From the NCBI RefSeq assembly GCF_016412875.1, contig NZ_JAEKPD010000025.1:1-32665 (forward strand): 32,665 bases of DNA. The letters are read 5' to 3'. This stretch comes from Palleronia pontilimi (GTDB taxonomy: Bacteria > Pseudomonadota > Alphaproteobacteria > Rhodobacterales > Rhodobacteraceae). Of the stretch, positions 31,870-32,665 are shown piece by piece; the first letter of the stretch is position 1, and each line of letters opens with the position of its first letter. The notes below the pieces were generated by a model. That model worked only from the letters and a program-made list of their open reading frames with translations, was not told where the DNA came from and ran no database searches. The position numbers and the translations under genes are program-made.

Positions 31870-32665
31870 ATGGCAGAGAACACCGAACGCGAGGAGGCCG
31901 AAAAGCGGCTGAACGCGCGGATGAAGTTCCTGGCGCAGGGGATCGAGATGCTGCGCGCCGGTGGCCAGGCGGCCGGCAAGGTGTCGCTGGCCGCCCTGTG
32001 CGGCAGCATCCCGCTGATGGAGGCCTATTCCGGCGTCCGGGCGGCGGAGTTCGAGCCGATCGGGGACGAGACGCCGGACGAAGAGCCGGCCTTCCTCGGC
32101 CTCGACCGCGGCCAGGCGGCGGTGGTCAGGGCGGCGGGCGCCAAGGTGCTGCTGGAGGCGATCCAGATCGCCTCGATCACCGATCCGATCATCAAGGACG
32201 CGCCGCGCTTCACGCCGTTCAACGACAAGGGCGAGCGGCAGGCGCCGCATCTGATGCACCTGCTGGCCTTCGGCGCGATGGTCCAGCGCCTGTGGGGCGA
32301 CGACTGGCTGAAACCGCCCGCGGCCGAGCCGCCGCAAATCCTCTACGACCCCACGCTGACCGTGGCCTACGTCGCCACGGCGCCCGGCGAATACGCCGTG
32401 GCCTCGGCCCCGCTCGCGCCGCGAGAGATAAGGAGATACGCGATGAGACGCCGCGCCATGAACCAGCCGCCGCTTGCGATGCTGGCCACCTACTCGGATC
32501 CCACCTCGATCGTCGCCGCCCCCGCCACCGGCCAGCCGATGATGATGACGAGCCAGCCGATGGCGATGTCCGGCCAGCCGATGGCGATGTCCGGCCAGCC
32601 GATGGCGATGTCCGGCCAGCCGATGGCGCGCATGCGCTCGGGCGCGGGCATGACCCACATGGCGC
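31870..32665 (+). CDS. Unrecognised eCIS-operon protein with Met-rich heptad repeats (partial, runs off the right edge)
   Basis: The frame is open from ATG 31870 (MAENTEREEAEKRLNARMKF) to the window end, 265 codons without a stop. The first 150 residues are mostly helical and compact (LAALCGSIPLMEAYSGVR, IQIASITDPIIKDAPRF). A basic patch IRRYAMRRRAMNQPP follows at about 189-203, then a low-complexity tail of MAMSGQP repeats. AAAGGGGGA precedes the start, 20 bases after the previous stop. I do not recognise the family. Position at the end of the baseplate genes could suit a fibre, chaperone or cargo-related role, but nothing seen decides this. Confidence 0.7.
   Translation, partial: MAENTEREEAEKRLNARMKFLAQGIEMLRAGGQAAGKVSLAALCGSIPLMEAYSGVRAAEFEPIGDETPDEEPAFLGLDRGQAAVVRAAGAKVLLEAIQIASITDPIIKDAPRFTPFNDKGERQAPHLMHLLAFGAMVQRLWGDDWLKPPAAEPPQILYDPTLTVAYVATAPGEYAVASAPLAPREIRRYAMRRRAMNQPPLAMLATYSDPTSIVAAPATGQPMMMTSQPMAMSGQPMAMSGQPMAMSGQPMARMRSGAGMTHMA
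32560..32622 (+). repeat. Three perfect 21-bp tandem repeats
   Basis: The unit ATGGCGATGTCCGGCCAGCC plus G occurs at 32560-32580, 32581-32601 and 32602-32622 without mismatch. Degenerate partial copies flank it (GGCCAGCCGATGATGATGAC at 32530-32549 upstream, ATGGCGCGCATG downstream). In frame each unit encodes Met-Ala-Met-Ser-Gly-Gln-Pro. Since 21 is a multiple of three, slippage would change protein length without a frameshift. Confidence 0.95.

Noticed and set aside
32530-32640. CRISPR-like array
   Set aside because: The 21-bp units are directly adjacent with no spacers and lie in frame inside a coding region.
11368-32665. Prophage tail or type VI secretion cluster instead of eCIS
   Set aside because: LysM hub, Pvc16/DUF4255 protein, Pvc15-like AAA+ ATPase and two sheaths are eCIS hallmarks. 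No capsid, portal, terminase or TssJLM-type genes are visible, though the cluster continues off the right edge.

Overview
The window looks like chromosomal accessory DNA from a high-GC alphaproteobacterium, most likely of the Rhodobacterales (Paracoccaceae-like). This rests on the high GC content, strong G/C bias at third codon positions, the alphaproteobacterial ParB/Trb gene types and the IS types. The organism assignment is inference; no housekeeping gene is present. Gene names follow recognisable family motifs; no database search was run.

Region 1 (1-9461) is the wreck of a tRNA-associated integrative conjugative element. It opens with the 3' end of a tRNA (initiator tRNA-Met-like). Next, on the opposite strand, is the C-terminal part of a large serine recombinase whose frame runs through the tRNA complement. 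The recombinase has lost its 5' end at about 386-399, where it abuts a ParB gene that has also lost its 5' end. ParB loses its 3' end at about 2090, where it abuts a TrbE ATPase missing its N-terminal part. Behind this scar lies an intact-looking, tightly overlapping trbJ-trbK(alt)-trbL-trbF-trbG-trbI run and a DUF2274 gene with an in-frame amber stop. TraG, TrbB, TrbC and TrbD are not in the window, so the transfer apparatus is probably dead in cis.

Region 2 (about 9462-11232) is a pile-up of insertion-sequence debris: an IS91-type HUH transposase pseudogene without a start codon and with an in-frame TGA, cut off by the last 38 codons of a DDE (IS481/IS3-like) transposase, then a short orphan frame that may be the tail of an interrupted gene.

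Region 3 (11233-32665, running off the right edge) is an extracellular contractile injection system (eCIS; relatives of Afp, PVC and MAC). An Afp15/Pvc15-like AAA+ ATPase lies on the minus strand. After a 550-bp divergent control region comes a long plus-strand operon. It encodes a Pvc16/DUF4255 cap-like protein, a beta-rich accessory protein, a 946-residue sheath, a tube protein, a second sheath, a second tube protein, a LysM hub protein, a small Pvc6-like protein, a spike split into gp27-like and gp5-like genes, a DUF2169 protein with a DUF4150 PAAR-like tip, gp25-like and J-like baseplate proteins, an NHL/tail-protein-I fusion, a cysteine-rich accessory protein and a final open gene with methionine-rich heptad repeats. 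The tape measure, tail fibre and toxin cargo are not seen and may lie beyond the right edge.

The components should work together as one machine: the tube sits inside a contractile sheath, the LysM/spike/PAAR/J-type proteins form the baseplate and tip, the Pvc16-like protein caps the tube, and the ATPase assists assembly. The most unusual points are the oversized sheath, a type VI secretion-style DUF2169-DUF4150 pair inside an eCIS operon, the NHL-tail protein I fusion, the last two unrecognised genes, and a possible 22-codon leader peptide coupled to the first operon gene.
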